NCBI RefSeq assembly: GCF_003260975.1
Contig: NZ_CP030041.1
Span: forward strand, 5,149,501-5,213,500
Direction of reading: 5' to 3'
Length of the DNA: 64,000 nucleotides
Origin: Echinicola strongylocentroti
Lineage (GTDB): Bacteria; Bacteroidota; Bacteroidia; Cytophagales; Cyclobacteriaceae
The notes beneath the pieces were generated by a model. It saw only the letters and a program-made list of their open reading frames with translations, made no database searches and was not told where the DNA came from. Shown here piece after piece: positions 8,504 to 17,195 of the stretch. A program made the translations under genes and the position numbers. How positions within the stretch are numbered: the first letter of the stretch is position 1; each line of letters opens with the position of its first letter.

Positions 8504-9190
8504 ATGAGTTGGGTAACCAAAACCTTTACTAGCACTTTGGGACGAAAGTTGCTAATGGCCCTAACAGGATTATTCCTGATACTGTTTTTAGTTGGCCACG
8601 TTTCAGGAAACATGTTATTGTTTAAGGATGACGGCGGTCAGGCATTTAATGAATACGCCAAATTTATGACCACCAATCCTGCTGTGAAGGTACTTTCTTA
8701 CCTTACCTATATTTCCATTTTAGCCCATGTGGTTTTTGCGATTATATTGGGAGCTAAGAATAAAAAGGCAAGACCAGTTGGATATGCTGAAACCAAAGCC
8801 AGCACCAATAGCAGTTGGAACTCCAGAAATATGGGGATATTGGGTACGATCATATTAATTTTTATTGTCGTTCACCTTCAGAATTTCTGGGCAGAAATGC
8901 ATTGGGGAGGTATTCCTAAGGTAACCTACGAAACGGGAGAATTCAAAGATTTGTATTCTGTGGTGTATGGTGCTTTTGCGAATATCGGTCTTGTGGCCTT
9001 GTATGTGGTAGCAATGGCATTTTTGGCTTTCCACTTAAATCACGGATTTGCAAGTGCTTTCCAGACCCTAGGGCTTAATCATAAAAAGTATACGCCTGCG
9101 ATCAAGTTTATAGGAACTGCATTTTCTATTATTGTTCCGGCATTGTTTGCTTCCATGCCGATTTACATCTATTTCTCAACTTTGAATTAA
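8504..9190 (+). CDS. sdhC: Succinate dehydrogenase cytochrome b subunit
   Basis: A 228-residue membrane anchor with five predicted helices (about 14-37, 62-84, 110-130, 155-180, 195-224). It matches the B-type succinate:quinone reductase subunit of Bacteroidota and Wolinella. Candidate axial haem ligands are His32 (GHVSGN), His75 (LAHVV), His124 (VVHLQNF) and His177 or His180 (FHLNHGF), as expected for two b haems. It anchors the SdhA/SdhB dimer and passes electrons to menaquinone. It is first in a three-gene operon, 12 bp before sdhA, with no separate sdhD, as usual for this type. Confidence 0.95.
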   Translation: MSWVTKTFTSTLGRKLLMALTGLFLILFLVGHVSGNMLLFKDDGGQAFNEYAKFMTTNPAVKVLSYLTYISILAHVVFAIILGAKNKKARPVGYAETKASTNSSWNSRNMGILGTIILIFIVVHLQNFWAEMHWGGIPKVTYETGEFKDLYSVVYGAFANIGLVALYVVAMAFLAFHLNHGFASAFQTLGLNHKKYTPAIKFIGTAFSIIVPALFASMPIYIYFSTLN

Positions 9191-9202
9191 TAACTAGCCA
9201 AT

Positions 9203-11137
9203 ATGATACTTGATTCTAAAATACCAGCAGGTTCATTAGCTGAAAAGTGGACGAAACATAAATTCAACATGAAGTTGGTCAACCCGGCCAACAAGAGAAA
9301 GTATGATGTGATCGTTGTCGGAACTGGTCTGGCCGGAGCCTCTGCCGCAGCATCGTTGGCGGAGTTAGGCTATAATGTGAAGGCCTTTTGCTTTCAGGAC
9401 AGCCCACGTAGAGCGCACTCTATCGCTGCCCAAGGTGGTATCAACGCTGCCAAAAACTATCAAAATGACGGTGACTCGGTATATCGTTTGTTTTATGACA
9501 CCATCAAAGGTGGTGACTACCGCTCCAGAGAAGCCAATGTACACCGTCTAGCAGAAGTATCTGTCAATATCATTGACCAATGTGTGGCACAAGGTGTTCC
9601 TTTTGCCCGTGAATATGGTGGGCTATTGGCCAACCGTTCCTTTGGTGGAGCACAGGTGTCCAGGACGTTCTATGCAAGGGGCCAAACTGGTCAGCAGTTG
9701 CTCTTGGGTGCTTACTCAGCACTAAGCCGTCAGGTGGCGAATGGGAAGGTGAAGCTTTACCCACGTACCGAACTGATGGATGTGGTGACCATCGATGGAA
9801 AAGCCCGAGGGATCGTCACCAGAAACCTCATCACCGGAGCTATAGAGTCCCACAGTGGCCATGCCGTATTGCTGTGTACCGGAGGATACGGAAACGTGTT
9901 CTTCCTCTCTACCAACGCCATGGGGTCTAATGTGACCGCCGCTTGGAGAGCACATAAGAAAGGCGCTTTCTTTGCCAATCCTTGCTATACGCAGATTCAC
10001 CCAACCTGTATTCCAGTATCAGGCGACCACCAGTCGAAGTTAACACTGATGTCGGAGTCACTACGGAACGACGGTAGGGTATGGGTACCTAAGACAAAAG
10101 AACTAGCAGAAAAGCTTCGCAAGAAGGAAATTCTGCCAAAAGACATAAAAGACGAAGACAGGGATTACTATTTGGAGAGAAGGTATCCTTCTTTCGGTAA
10201 CCTCGTTCCTCGTGATGTGGCATCCCGAAATGCCAAATACGTATGTGATGAAGGCAGAGGCGTGAATGAAACGGGAGAAGCGGTATTCTTGGATTTCCGT
10301 GATGCGATTTCCCGTGACGGAGAAGACCTCATCAGCGCCAAGTATGGTAACCTCTTTGACATGTATCAGCAGATCACCGGCGAAAATCCTTACCAGACGC
10401 CGATGAAGATTTATCCTGCCGTTCACTATACCATGGGAGGGCTATGGGTAGATTACCATTTGATGACCTCAGTGCCGGGTCTGTATGCATTGGGAGAAGC
10501 GAACTTCTCCGATCATGGTGCCAACCGACTAGGAGCTTCTGCGTTGATGCAGGGACTGGCGGATGGTTACTTTGTGATTCCTTATACCGTAGGGGATTAC
10601 TTGGCAGGAATGGCCAACGAAAAAGTGTCCACTGACCATGAAGAGTTCAAGAAATCAGAAAAAGCCGTTCAAGATAAGATCCAACGCCTTCTTAGCATCG
10701 ATGGCAGCAAGACCGTGGATGACTTCCATAAGAGATTGGGTAAAATCATGTGGGAATACTGCGGAATGGCGCGAACTGCTGAAGGCTTGGAAAAAGCCAT
10801 TGGCATGATCCAAGAGCTGAGAAAGGAATTCTGGAACGATGTAAAAGTCTTGGGAGCCAATGAAGAACTGAACCTTTCCTTGGAAAAAGCCCATCGAGTG
10901 GCCGACTTCTTGGAATTGGGTGAGCTAATGGTAAGGGATGCACTGCACAGAAATGAGTCTTGTGGTGGTCACTTCAGAGAAGAATATCAGACCGAAGAAG
11001 GCGAGGCCCTTCGGGATGACGAAAACTTTGCTTACGTGGCTGCTTGGGAGCACATGGGAGATGGCGTAGCGGAAGAGCTCAACAAAGAAGAGCTCAAATT
11101 TGAAAACGTGAAGTTGACCCAGCGTAGCTACAAGTAA
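9203..11137 (+). CDS. sdhA: Succinate dehydrogenase/fumarate reductase flavoprotein subunit
   Basis: A 644-residue FAD subunit. The dinucleotide-binding GTGLAG lies at 40-45, the covalent flavin histidine is His72 in [12 protein letters not shown], and the catalytic region includes [19 protein letters not shown]. The family's HPT motif is present in [11 protein letters not shown] and the C-terminal capping domain carries [13 protein letters not shown]. It oxidises succinate to fumarate in the TCA cycle on the cytoplasmic face of the inner membrane and hands electrons to SdhB. The N-terminal extension before the FAD domain (about 33 residues) is normal for B-type enzymes. Complete, no anomalies. 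Confidence 0.97.
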   Translation: MILDSKIPAGSLAEKWTKHKFNMKLVNPANKRKYDVIVVGTGLAGASAAASLAELGYNVKAFCFQDSPRRAHSIAAQGGINAAKNYQNDGDSVYRLFYDTIKGGDYRSREANVHRLAEVSVNIIDQCVAQGVPFAREYGGLLANRSFGGAQVSRTFYARGQTGQQLLLGAYSALSRQVANGKVKLYPRTELMDVVTIDGKARGIVTRNLITGAIESHSGHAVLLCTGGYGNVFFLSTNAMGSNVTAAWRAHKKGAFFANPCYTQIHPTCIPVSGDHQSKLTLMSESLRNDGRVWVPKTKELAEKLRKKEILPKDIKDEDRDYYLERRYPSFGNLVPRDVASRNAKYVCDEGRGVNETGEAVFLDFRDAISRDGEDLISAKYGNLFDMYQQITGENPYQTPMKIYPAVHYTMGGLWVDYHLMTSVPGLYALGEANFSDHGANRLGASALMQGLADGYFVIPYTVGDYLAGMANEKVSTDHEEFKKSEKAVQDKIQRLLSIDGSKTVDDFHKRLGKIMWEYCGMARTAEGLEKAIGMIQELRKEFWNDVKVLGANEELNLSLEKAHRVADFLELGELMVRDALHRNESCGGHFREEYQTEEGEALRDDENFAYVAAWEHMGDGVAEELNKEELKFENVKLTQRSYK

Positions 11138-11168
11138 CCATTTCAAAACCTTAAAATTCATCACTCTT

Positions 11169-11918
11169 ATGAACTTAACACTTAAAGTTTGGAGACAACA
11201 AAACAGCTCGGACAAGGGCAGTTTTAAAAATTATACGTTGACGGGGATTTCGGAACATATGTCTTTCTTGGAAATGCTGGATGTACTGAACGAAGAGCTT
11301 TCTGAAAAAGGAGAGGATCCCGTGCACTTTGACCACGACTGTCGCGAAGGCATCTGCGGTATGTGTTCCCTGTATATCAATGGCAAGCCCCATGGCCCAC
11401 AGCAGACGACGACGTGTCAGCTGCACATGAGGTCATTTAAAGACGGCGATACGATCGTGATCGAGCCTTGGAGAGCGGCGGCTTTTCCAGTAGTAAAAGA
11501 CTTGGTAGTGGACAGAGGTTCCTTTGACCGCATCATCCAAGCTGGTGGATACGTATCTGTCAATACGGGCGGTGTGCCGGATGCCAATGAAATCCCTATC
11601 CCCAAGAGGATCGCTGATGAAGCGTTTGATGCGGCGACCTGCATTGGCTGCGGTGCTTGTGTAGCGGCCTGTAAAAATGCTTCTGCCATGCTGTTTACTG
11701 CCGCCAAAATCTCTCAGTTGGCGATGTTGCCACAAGGGAAAGTGGAGCGTAAAGAAAGAGCCGAGAAAATGGTGGCCCAGATGGACGATGAAGGGTTCGG
11801 TGCCTGCACTAATACTGGTGCCTGCTCGGCTGAATGCCCGAAGGGAATTAGTCTGACGAATATCGCTCGGATGAACAGGGAGTATTTCTCTGCTTCAGCT
11901 AGCAGTGAAAACGTATAG
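11169..11918 (+). CDS. sdhB: Succinate dehydrogenase iron-sulfur subunit
   Basis: A 249-residue electron-transfer subunit. The plant-type [2Fe-2S] ligands are Cys58, Cys63, Cys66 and Cys83. The C-terminal ferredoxin-like domain carries [11 protein letters not shown] (Cys158/161/164/168) and [11 protein letters not shown] (Cys213/219/223) for the [4Fe-4S] and [3Fe-4S] centres. It links SdhA flavin to the haem subunit. It is last in sdhCAB, 31 bp after sdhA, and is followed by a clear terminator. Confidence 0.96.
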   Translation: MNLTLKVWRQQNSSDKGSFKNYTLTGISEHMSFLEMLDVLNEELSEKGEDPVHFDHDCREGICGMCSLYINGKPHGPQQTTTCQLHMRSFKDGDTIVIEPWRAAAFPVVKDLVVDRGSFDRIIQAGGYVSVNTGGVPDANEIPIPKRIADEAFDAATCIGCGACVAACKNASAMLFTAAKISQLAMLPQGKVERKERAEKMVAQMDDEGFGACTNTGACSAECPKGISLTNIARMNREYFSASASSENV

Positions 11919-11945
11919 ATGATCAAGTTATAGTTATAGTAAATG

Positions 11946-11971
11946 AAAGCCGGTTTATCCGGCTTTTTTTT
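11946..11971 (+). terminator. Rho-independent terminator of sdhCAB
   Basis: AAGCCGG, 5-nt loop, CCGGCTT followed by a run of T residues, starting about 28 nt after the sdhB stop. Confidence 0.9.
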
Positions 11972-11981
11972 TGCTATAAAG

Positions 11982-12022
11982 AGTCTCTTTTGGATAAATT
12001 ACCATCATTATTCTATGCAGTG
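11982..12022. repeat. Fragment matching the 46.8-kb repeat region
   Basis: This 41-nt stretch matches 46841-46881, including the shared TGGATAAATTA and CATCATTATTC blocks, with about six differences. It lies directly left of palindromic element copy 2, so it looks like a remnant of the larger repeat present in full near 46.5-47.3 kb. Confidence 0.6.
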
Positions 12023-12036
12023 TCATAACTCTTTTT

Positions 12037-12206
12037 AACCCGGATTATGCGTTAGGAATCGTAGTGAGAGCTGAAATTGCAAGAAAATCAGTTAGTTTGG
12101 AGGCATTAGCGTAGCACCGCTACGGTTATGCCGAAAACTAAAGTGAAACGGCTGATTTTGAAGCAGTTTCAGGTCGCAACAGATAGGCTAATGCATATTC
12201 TGGGTT
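12037..12206. repeat. Palindromic 170-bp element (family A), copy 2
   Basis: Same length, orientation and termini as copy 1, with a handful of substitutions (for example GGTTATGCC against GGTAATGCC in the central arm and TTCTGGGTT at the right tip). It occupies the gap between the sdhB terminator and the SSS symporter gene. No conserved open frame. Confidence 0.8.
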
Positions 12207-12341
12207 TAATTATTCCTAGGATTGCTGCCGTTGTAATAGTACATTTTTATAAAATGTCCCTTTAAAATAGGAAAAAACAAACAAAACATTAAATTAGATA
12301 ATCCAAGTGAAATAACCATTATTAGCAGAACCGATCCCTGA

Positions 12342-13778
12342 ATGGAAATAATAGACATCCTGATTTTTGTCATTTACATGATTGTCATGCTTGGAGTGGG
12401 CGTTTACTTCATGCGTAACAATGAGGGGAACGATGATTATTATGTGGGTGGTCGGAACATGGGAGCTTGGCATATCGGCCTGTCGGTCGTAGCTACGGAC
12501 GTAGGAGGAGGCTTTTCCATTGGATTGGGAGGGCTGGGATTTGCGATGGGGTTGTCTGGTAGCTGGATGCTTTTTACAGGGCTTTTGGGGGCTTGGTTAG
12601 CCGCTGTTTTTTTGATTCCAAAGGTCAAATCCAATCCCGCCTTTGCTAAGTTCTACACTTTCCCCCAGATATTCCAATACCTGTTTAATCGAAAAGTTGG
12701 AATTACAGCGGGAATTATCTGCTTTGTGGGGTATTTGGGATTTACCTCGTCACAGTTATTGGCGGGGGCTAAGCTGGCCTCTGGCACCTTCAAAGGGCTA
12801 GATCTCAATATGGCGTTGCTCGTTATGGGGGTAATAGCAGTGGTCTACACGGTCATGGGAGGGTTGAAGGCGGTGATTTATACGGATACCATTCAGTGGA
12901 TCATTTTATTAGCAGGGTTTATCTTTATCGGTTTACCGATCGCCTATTTTCACGTGGGAGGATGGGAAGAAATCAGTAAGACCTTACCTGATGAGTATTT
13001 CAGTTTAACCAACCTTACTTGGCAGGATTTGGCCAATTGGGGCATCACCATTTTGCCGATTTGGTTTGTGGGCATGACACTTTACCAACGGATATTTGCC
13101 AGTCGGGATGTCAGGACAGCAAAAAGAGCCTGGTACATTGCGGGGATATTTGAATGGCCGATCATGGCTTTTATGGGCGTTTCCTTGGGTGTTTTGGCCA
13201 AGGTGGCCTTCGAGCAGGGACTCATAGCGGAAGCGACAGAAAATTTAGATCCTGAAATGGGATTGCCGATATTGTTGAGCCACGTACTTCCTGCGGGCAT
13301 CATGGGCTTGATGATGTCGGCGTATTTCTCGGCGGTACTTTCCACCGCTGATTCGTGCCTGATGGCAGCTTCAGGTAACTTGACCACAGATTTATTTGGT
13401 AAATGGCTCAGCAAACAACCTGAGGAAAAATCCGTCCGCTTCAGCCAATTGTTTACATTGCTCATTGGTACGGCAGCGCTATTGATCGCTATGCAGATGA
13501 CTAATGTCTTGGAACTTATGCTGTACTCCTATGCTTTTATGGTTTCAGGATTATTGGTCCCCATATTAGCAGGCTTGTTTTGGAATAAGCGAAATCCAAC
13601 AGCAGCCATTGCTTCCATGATCCTCGGAGGAGGGGTGACTGCGGGGCTGGCTTTTAGTGGTTTAGCACTTCCTTTAGGCCTTGATGCCAATTTATTTGGG
13701 CTTTTGGCATCTTTAGCAGTGTTTTTGCTGGTGGATAATTTATTGATATTAAAGCAAAGGAAAATTAGTGGGAATTAA
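12342..13778 (+). CDS. Sodium:solute symporter (SSS/SLC5 family)
   Basis: A 478-residue inner-membrane protein, hydrophobic along its length with about 13 predicted helices. It has the family's N-terminal pattern (YYVGGRNMGAW, then TDVGGGFSIGLGG near helix 2) and the sodium-site region around SAYFSAVLSTADSCLMAASGN. These transporters couple sodium entry to uptake of sugars, amino acids, vitamins or organic acids; sequence alone does not fix the substrate. The two genes that follow (GNAT acetyltransferase and racemase) are closely spaced, so an amino-acid substrate is plausible by context. The upstream gap contains palindromic element copy 2. Confidence 0.9.
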   Translation: MEIIDILIFVIYMIVMLGVGVYFMRNNEGNDDYYVGGRNMGAWHIGLSVVATDVGGGFSIGLGGLGFAMGLSGSWMLFTGLLGAWLAAVFLIPKVKSNPAFAKFYTFPQIFQYLFNRKVGITAGIICFVGYLGFTSSQLLAGAKLASGTFKGLDLNMALLVMGVIAVVYTVMGGLKAVIYTDTIQWIILLAGFIFIGLPIAYFHVGGWEEISKTLPDEYFSLTNLTWQDLANWGITILPIWFVGMTLYQRIFASRDVRTAKRAWYIAGIFEWPIMAFMGVSLGVLAKVAFEQGLIAEATENLDPEMGLPILLSHVLPAGIMGLMMSAYFSAVLSTADSCLMAASGNLTTDLFGKWLSKQPEEKSVRFSQLFTLLIGTAALLIAMQMTNVLELMLYSYAFMVSGLLVPILAGLFWNKRNPTAAIASMILGGGVTAGLAFSGLALPLGLDANLFGLLASLAVFLLVDNLLILKQRKISGN

Positions 13779-13855
13779 CCATTATGTCGGGAGTCAGTAG
13801 AACCTTCAAACAGGCTTTAACGGCGGAAGTGCCCACAAAACTAATTAAACGTATT

Positions 13856-14293
13856 ATGAAAATCGAATCACTTTCTACAATAGATAATGCCACTTATTTA
13901 CAAAAAAAAGAAATAGCCGATTTCCTCTTTGAGAACTTGGACGAATACGGTGACCCTCATGGTTATATTATGAATTGTTTGGATTATGCACTGGATCAAG
14001 CGGTGGACAAAGGAGGTTTTGTGGTAATGGGGCGTGAAAATGGTAAAATTGTTGGGGCAGTAGTGGTAAATAAGACTGGTATGTCTGGCTATATTCCAGA
14101 AAATATACTAGTTTATATAGCAGTAAGTTCCAGCCAACGAGGAAAAGGATTGGGTAAAAAGCTGATGGAAACAGCCATCAATATGACCACTGGGGATATA
14201 GCCCTGCATGTGGAGGCGGACAATCCGGCGAAAGGCTTATACGAAAAATTGGGCTTCACGAACAAATACTTGGAAATGAGGTTGAAAAAATAA
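13856..14293 (+). CDS. GNAT-family N-acetyltransferase
   Basis: About 145 residues from the ATG at 13856. The frame is open back to 13784, but those 24 extra residues look unlike a domain start, and MKIESLSTIDNATY begins more naturally. The acetyl-CoA loop is QRGKGLGKKLM, preceded by the beta-4 strand ILVYIAVSS and followed by HVEADNPAKGLYEKLGF, the usual GNAT C-terminal block. It probably acetylates a small amine. It ends one base before the racemase start, so the two are cotranscribed and likely act on the same amino-acid pathway. Confidence 0.85.
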   Translation: MKIESLSTIDNATYLQKKEIADFLFENLDEYGDPHGYIMNCLDYALDQAVDKGGFVVMGRENGKIVGAVVVNKTGMSGYIPENILVYIAVSSSQRGKGLGKKLMETAINMTTGDIALHVEADNPAKGLYEKLGFTNKYLEMRLKK

Positions 14294-14294
14294 C

Positions 14295-15365
14295 ATGGCT
14301 TTTTTAAATCTTCATAAAGATAATCTTCACAAAAATTACCAATTCCTTAAGGAAAAATTCAATGAACACGGAGTAGCTTGGGGAGCTGTTTCCAAGATGC
14401 TATGTGGAAACGAAATTTATATTAAGGAATTGATTGATCTTGGTGTGGATGAAATCCATGATTCCAGAATCAGTAACCTGGCCAAGGTAAAAGACATCAA
14501 TCCTAAAATCAAGACCGTTTACATCAAGCCTCCGTCCAAGAGGAATTTGGCAGATGTGGTGACTTACGCTGATGTCAGCCTTAACAGCGAGCTGACGACC
14601 ATCCGGTGGATAAGTGAAGAGGCTGTCAGACAAGAGAAAAAACACCAAATTATCATTATGGTGGAGACGGGAGATCTTCGTGAAGGGGTGATGGGTGAGG
14701 ACTTGGTGGACTTTTATGCCAAGATTTTTCGATTGCCCAACGTGGAGGTCATTGGTTTGGGTACTAATTTGAACTGTCTTAACGGCGTGATGCCTTCTAC
14801 CGACAAGCTGGTCCAGCTGTCGCTTTATAAGCAAATTATTGAGCTGAAATTTAACAAAGAGATCCCGTGGGTTTCTGCGGGAACTTCGGTGACCATTCCT
14901 TTGATGCTAAATCACCAGCTTCCCAAGGGGGTAAACCACTTTAGGGTGGGGGAGACTTTATATTTTGGTGCCAACCTATTTGACGAAAGTACCATTCCTG
15001 GGATGAATGACAGCGTATTTGAGCTGTGTACGGAGATCATAGAAATGCAGGAAAAGCCACTGCTTCCTACGGGAAACTTGGCAGCCAATCCTAAAGGTGA
15101 TATCATGGAAATAGACGAATCGCTTTATGGCCAATCTTCTTTCAGGGGAATTCTTGATATTGGTTTGCTTGATGTGGACCCTAAGTATTTGATCTATGAC
15201 AAAGATGAATTTGAAGTATTGGGCGCAAGTTCAGATATGTTGATCCTAGATCTAGGGAAAAATCCAAAAAACTACAAAGTGGGAGACCTGATCCGTTTCA
15301 AGTTAAAGTATATGGGAGCATTGGCCATTTTAAATTCCTATTATATTGAGAAGAGAGTTATCTGA
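14295..15365 (+). CDS. Alanine/ornithine racemase-family PLP enzyme
   Basis: A 356-residue fold-type III PLP enzyme. The N-terminal barrel begins with LHKDNLHKNYQFL, and Lys34 in AVSKMLCGN is the expected Schiff-base lysine. Later strands include VETGDLREGVM, LGTNLNCLNGV and SAGTSVTIPLML, then HFRVGETLYFG. These match the ornithine-racemase-like branch (Orr/YhfX type) better than canonical alanine racemase Alr. The reaction is probably inversion or another PLP step on an amino acid; the substrate is not determinable. It directly follows the GNAT gene and is closed by a terminator at 15396-15425. Confidence 0.82.
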   Translation: MAFLNLHKDNLHKNYQFLKEKFNEHGVAWGAVSKMLCGNEIYIKELIDLGVDEIHDSRISNLAKVKDINPKIKTVYIKPPSKRNLADVVTYADVSLNSELTTIRWISEEAVRQEKKHQIIIMVETGDLREGVMGEDLVDFYAKIFRLPNVEVIGLGTNLNCLNGVMPSTDKLVQLSLYKQIIELKFNKEIPWVSAGTSVTIPLMLNHQLPKGVNHFRVGETLYFGANLFDESTIPGMNDSVFELCTEIIEMQEKPLLPTGNLAANPKGDIMEIDESLYGQSSFRGILDIGLLDVDPKYLIYDKDEFEVLGASSDMLILDLGKNPKNYKVGDLIRFKLKYMGALAILNSYYIEKRVI

Positions 15366-15395
15366 TTCACCCACAGGGGATTTTGTGTTTTAATG

Positions 15396-15425
15396 AAGGT
15401 AGTGGGTTCGAGACTGCCTTTTTTT
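15396..15425 (+). terminator. Rho-independent terminator after the racemase gene
   Basis: AAGGTAGT / ACTGCCTT stem (one G-U pair) with a 9-nt loop and seven T residues, 31 nt after the stop codon. Confidence 0.75.
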
Positions 15426-15481
15426 ATGCGCTTTTGGCATAGAATTAGTATATGAATGCATGAACCAACTATATCAATGAC

Positions 15482-16087
15482 ATGAAAAAAGTAATTTTTG
15501 CATTTATCGCAGTTTCATTATTTGTATGGGATGCCAATGCGCAGAGAAGAACACCTGCCAGTGCACAGAACAGTAGTTTTGGTATCCGGGGCGGTGCGAA
15601 CTTCTTCAATTGGGGAGGTGATGACGGCTCCAATAACGATTATACCAACAGGGCTGGCTTTCACGCCGGGATTTATGGTAACATGTTTGTGACCGATAAT
15701 TTCGCCATTGAGCCAGGGGTGTATTATTCACAGAAAGGTACCACAGCAGATAATTTTGCAGAGTCCAGGGCTGTTTTACAGTACATCGATGTGCCGATCC
15801 TTTTGAGATTCTACGCCAGTGATGGGTTTAATATCTTTGCTGGTCCCCAAGGGTCTATTTTGACCAAGGCAACTTATGAGGGAGATGCATTCGGTAACAC
15901 CTTTGAATTTGAGACGGACGATGTCAATGACCTGGATGCAGGTCTGGTATTCGGTGTGGGGTATAACCTGCCCGTGGGCCTTAATGTACAGGGTAGTTAT
16001 GACTTAGGCCTGACTCCAGTATTCAAAGAGTCTGATGCCAAAATTTACAATAGAGGATTTAAAGTCTCGCTAGGCTATAGTTTCTAA
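15482..16087 (+). CDS. Outer-membrane beta-barrel protein (porin-like, PorT/OMP_b-brl_2 type)
   Basis: A 201-residue protein with a signal peptide ending at NAQ (about residue 20). After a short linker come alternating hydrophobic strands (FGIRGGANFFNWGG, FHAGIYGNMFV, FAIEPGVYYSQKG, QYIDVPILLRFY, FNIFAGPQGS, GFKVSLGYSF). The last residue is Phe, as is common for outer-membrane barrels. This is the small eight-stranded barrel family abundant in Bacteroidota; function is usually unknown. It is clearly paralogous to the protein at 16307-16852, sharing YIDVPILLR/YLDVPVLVR, FNIFAGPQ/FNVFAGPQ and VGYNLPVGLNVQGSYD/VGLNLPLGFNIQGSYD. Confidence 0.88.
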   Translation: MKKVIFAFIAVSLFVWDANAQRRTPASAQNSSFGIRGGANFFNWGGDDGSNNDYTNRAGFHAGIYGNMFVTDNFAIEPGVYYSQKGTTADNFAESRAVLQYIDVPILLRFYASDGFNIFAGPQGSILTKATYEGDAFGNTFEFETDDVNDLDAGLVFGVGYNLPVGLNVQGSYDLGLTPVFKESDAKIYNRGFKVSLGYSF

Positions 16088-16105
16088 CGAAACGCATATG
16101 CAAAT

Positions 16106-16142
16106 AAAAGGGGTTTCTGATAAAAAGGAAACCCTTTTTTTT
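16106..16142 (+). terminator. Rho-independent terminator
   Basis: GGGTTTC / GAAACCC stem extended by flanking A and T residues and ending in a T-run; it separates the two paralogous barrel genes, so they are probably transcribed independently. Confidence 0.8.
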
Positions 16143-16181
16143 AGTTCAAGTTGAGCTGACTTCAAAGTAATAATTACTAGA

Positions 16182-16213
16182 TTGAAAAAATTTTATAATA
16201 AACAATACCTTTT
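16182..16213 (+). promoter_or_regulatory. Possible promoter of the second barrel gene
   Basis: TTG at 16182-16184, 21-nt spacer and TACCTTTT at 16206-16213, one mismatch from TAnnTTTG. It would give a leader of roughly 85 nt. Weak evidence in an AT-rich region. Confidence 0.3.
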
Positions 16214-16306
16214 TTAGGTGGTTTTTTACGTTATAGGTTATATTCAAGTGAAGTTCTACCTAACTGTTTTATTTATTAGCATACATTAAACAAAACCAAC
16301 TCGATT

Positions 16307-16852
16307 ATGAAAACACGCAGTATAATTTTATTCATCGTATTGATGTGCGGCTTCCAGCAGCTTTATGGACAGACAGGAATCAGGGCAGGTTGGAATTATT
16401 CTGATATCAAAGGAATAGGGTCTGATGGGAGCTCAGGGTTTCATGCGGGGCTATATCACAAGATCAATTTAGGACTTTTGGCAATAGAGCCAGGGATTCA
16501 GTACACTCGTAAAGGATGTAAAGTGGACGATATGGGTTCTACCGGTAAAGAGCGGCTGCACTATTTGGATGTGCCCGTTTTGGTCCGATTAGGTTTTCTG
16601 CCACTGTTCAATGTATTCGCAGGGCCCCAAGCTTCAGTTCTACTAGCTAGGAGCTATGAAGGGACCACTGATATGACCTCCTTAGACGGGTTGACCAAGT
16701 TTGACATAGGCGGTGTCGTCGGAGTAGGGTTAAACCTTCCTCTGGGCTTTAATATCCAAGGAAGCTACGATTTTGGATTTGTGGACATGAATTATAATGA
16801 TGTCGACACCAAGAACAGTGTGTTTAAGGTTTCGCTTGGCAAAAGCTTCTGA
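16307..16852 (+). CDS. Outer-membrane beta-barrel protein, paralogue of the preceding gene
   Basis: A 181-residue protein with signal peptide (MKTRSIILFIVLMCGFQQLYG) and the same strand series as its upstream neighbour, ending in SLGKSF. Compared with that neighbour it lacks the low-complexity linker after the signal peptide and is about 20 residues shorter. The pair most likely arose by tandem duplication; each has its own terminator. Surface location is expected; no function can be assigned. Confidence 0.86.
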   Translation: MKTRSIILFIVLMCGFQQLYGQTGIRAGWNYSDIKGIGSDGSSGFHAGLYHKINLGLLAIEPGIQYTRKGCKVDDMGSTGKERLHYLDVPVLVRLGFLPLFNVFAGPQASVLLARSYEGTTDMTSLDGLTKFDIGGVVGVGLNLPLGFNIQGSYDFGFVDMNYNDVDTKNSVFKVSLGKSF

Positions 16853-16880
16853 CCGATTATACCAATTTTAGCTATTATGC

Positions 16881-16912
16881 CCCATCTGTTATAGCGGATG
16901 GGTTTTTCTTTT
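16881..16912 (+). terminator. Rho-independent terminator
   Basis: CCCATCTG / CGGATGGG stem (one G-U pair), short loop and T-rich tail about 30 nt after the stop codon. Confidence 0.75.
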
Positions 16913-16994
16913 TGTATCTTATTGAGATGGGAGTAGTGAGTAATGAGTCTTGAGACGTGAGACATGAGACATGAGACAAATGTAATGAGACCCT

Positions 16995-17044
16995 GTTCCG
17001 GATTGCATTCCGGAACTACAAATAAAGAGGATTTGTAATCCTCT
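16995..17044. repeat. Pair of short palindromes in an intergenic region
   Basis: GTTCCGGA / TCCGGAAC (16995-17016) and AGAGGATT / AATCCTCT (17026-17044) lie 9 nt apart. They are preceded by degenerate direct repeats of GAGAC(A/G)T near 16950-16978. The rest of the 16913-17195 gap has no gene. These resemble REP-type palindromes. Confidence 0.55.
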
Positions 17045-17139
17045 AATTCAGTTTACGAAGCTAAGACACCATGACTCGAAAGCTGTATCTTTTTACATGC
17101 TAAAAGAGTGCTTGGAAAGCCATCAAACATTTAGGGTTT

Positions 17140-17171
17140 TTGCCTATTTTATCTTGAACTAAGTAACTTTC
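17140..17171 (+). promoter_or_regulatory. Possible promoter of the Gfo/Idh/MocA gene
   Basis: TTG at 17140-17142, 21-nt spacer, TAACTTTC at 17164-17171 (one mismatch to TAnnTTTG), about 25 nt before the ATG. Confidence 0.4.
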
Positions 17172-17195
17172 AAACCAATTAAACCTAATCAAACC

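Noticed and set aside
9570..10000. Long antisense frames within sdhA
   Set aside because: Shadows of a GC-balanced, highly conserved coding gene; no domain or start context supports them.
15396..15425. GGGTTCGAGAC resembling a tRNA T-loop
   Set aside because: No acceptor or anticodon arms can be drawn; the sequence is fully explained as a terminator hairpin.
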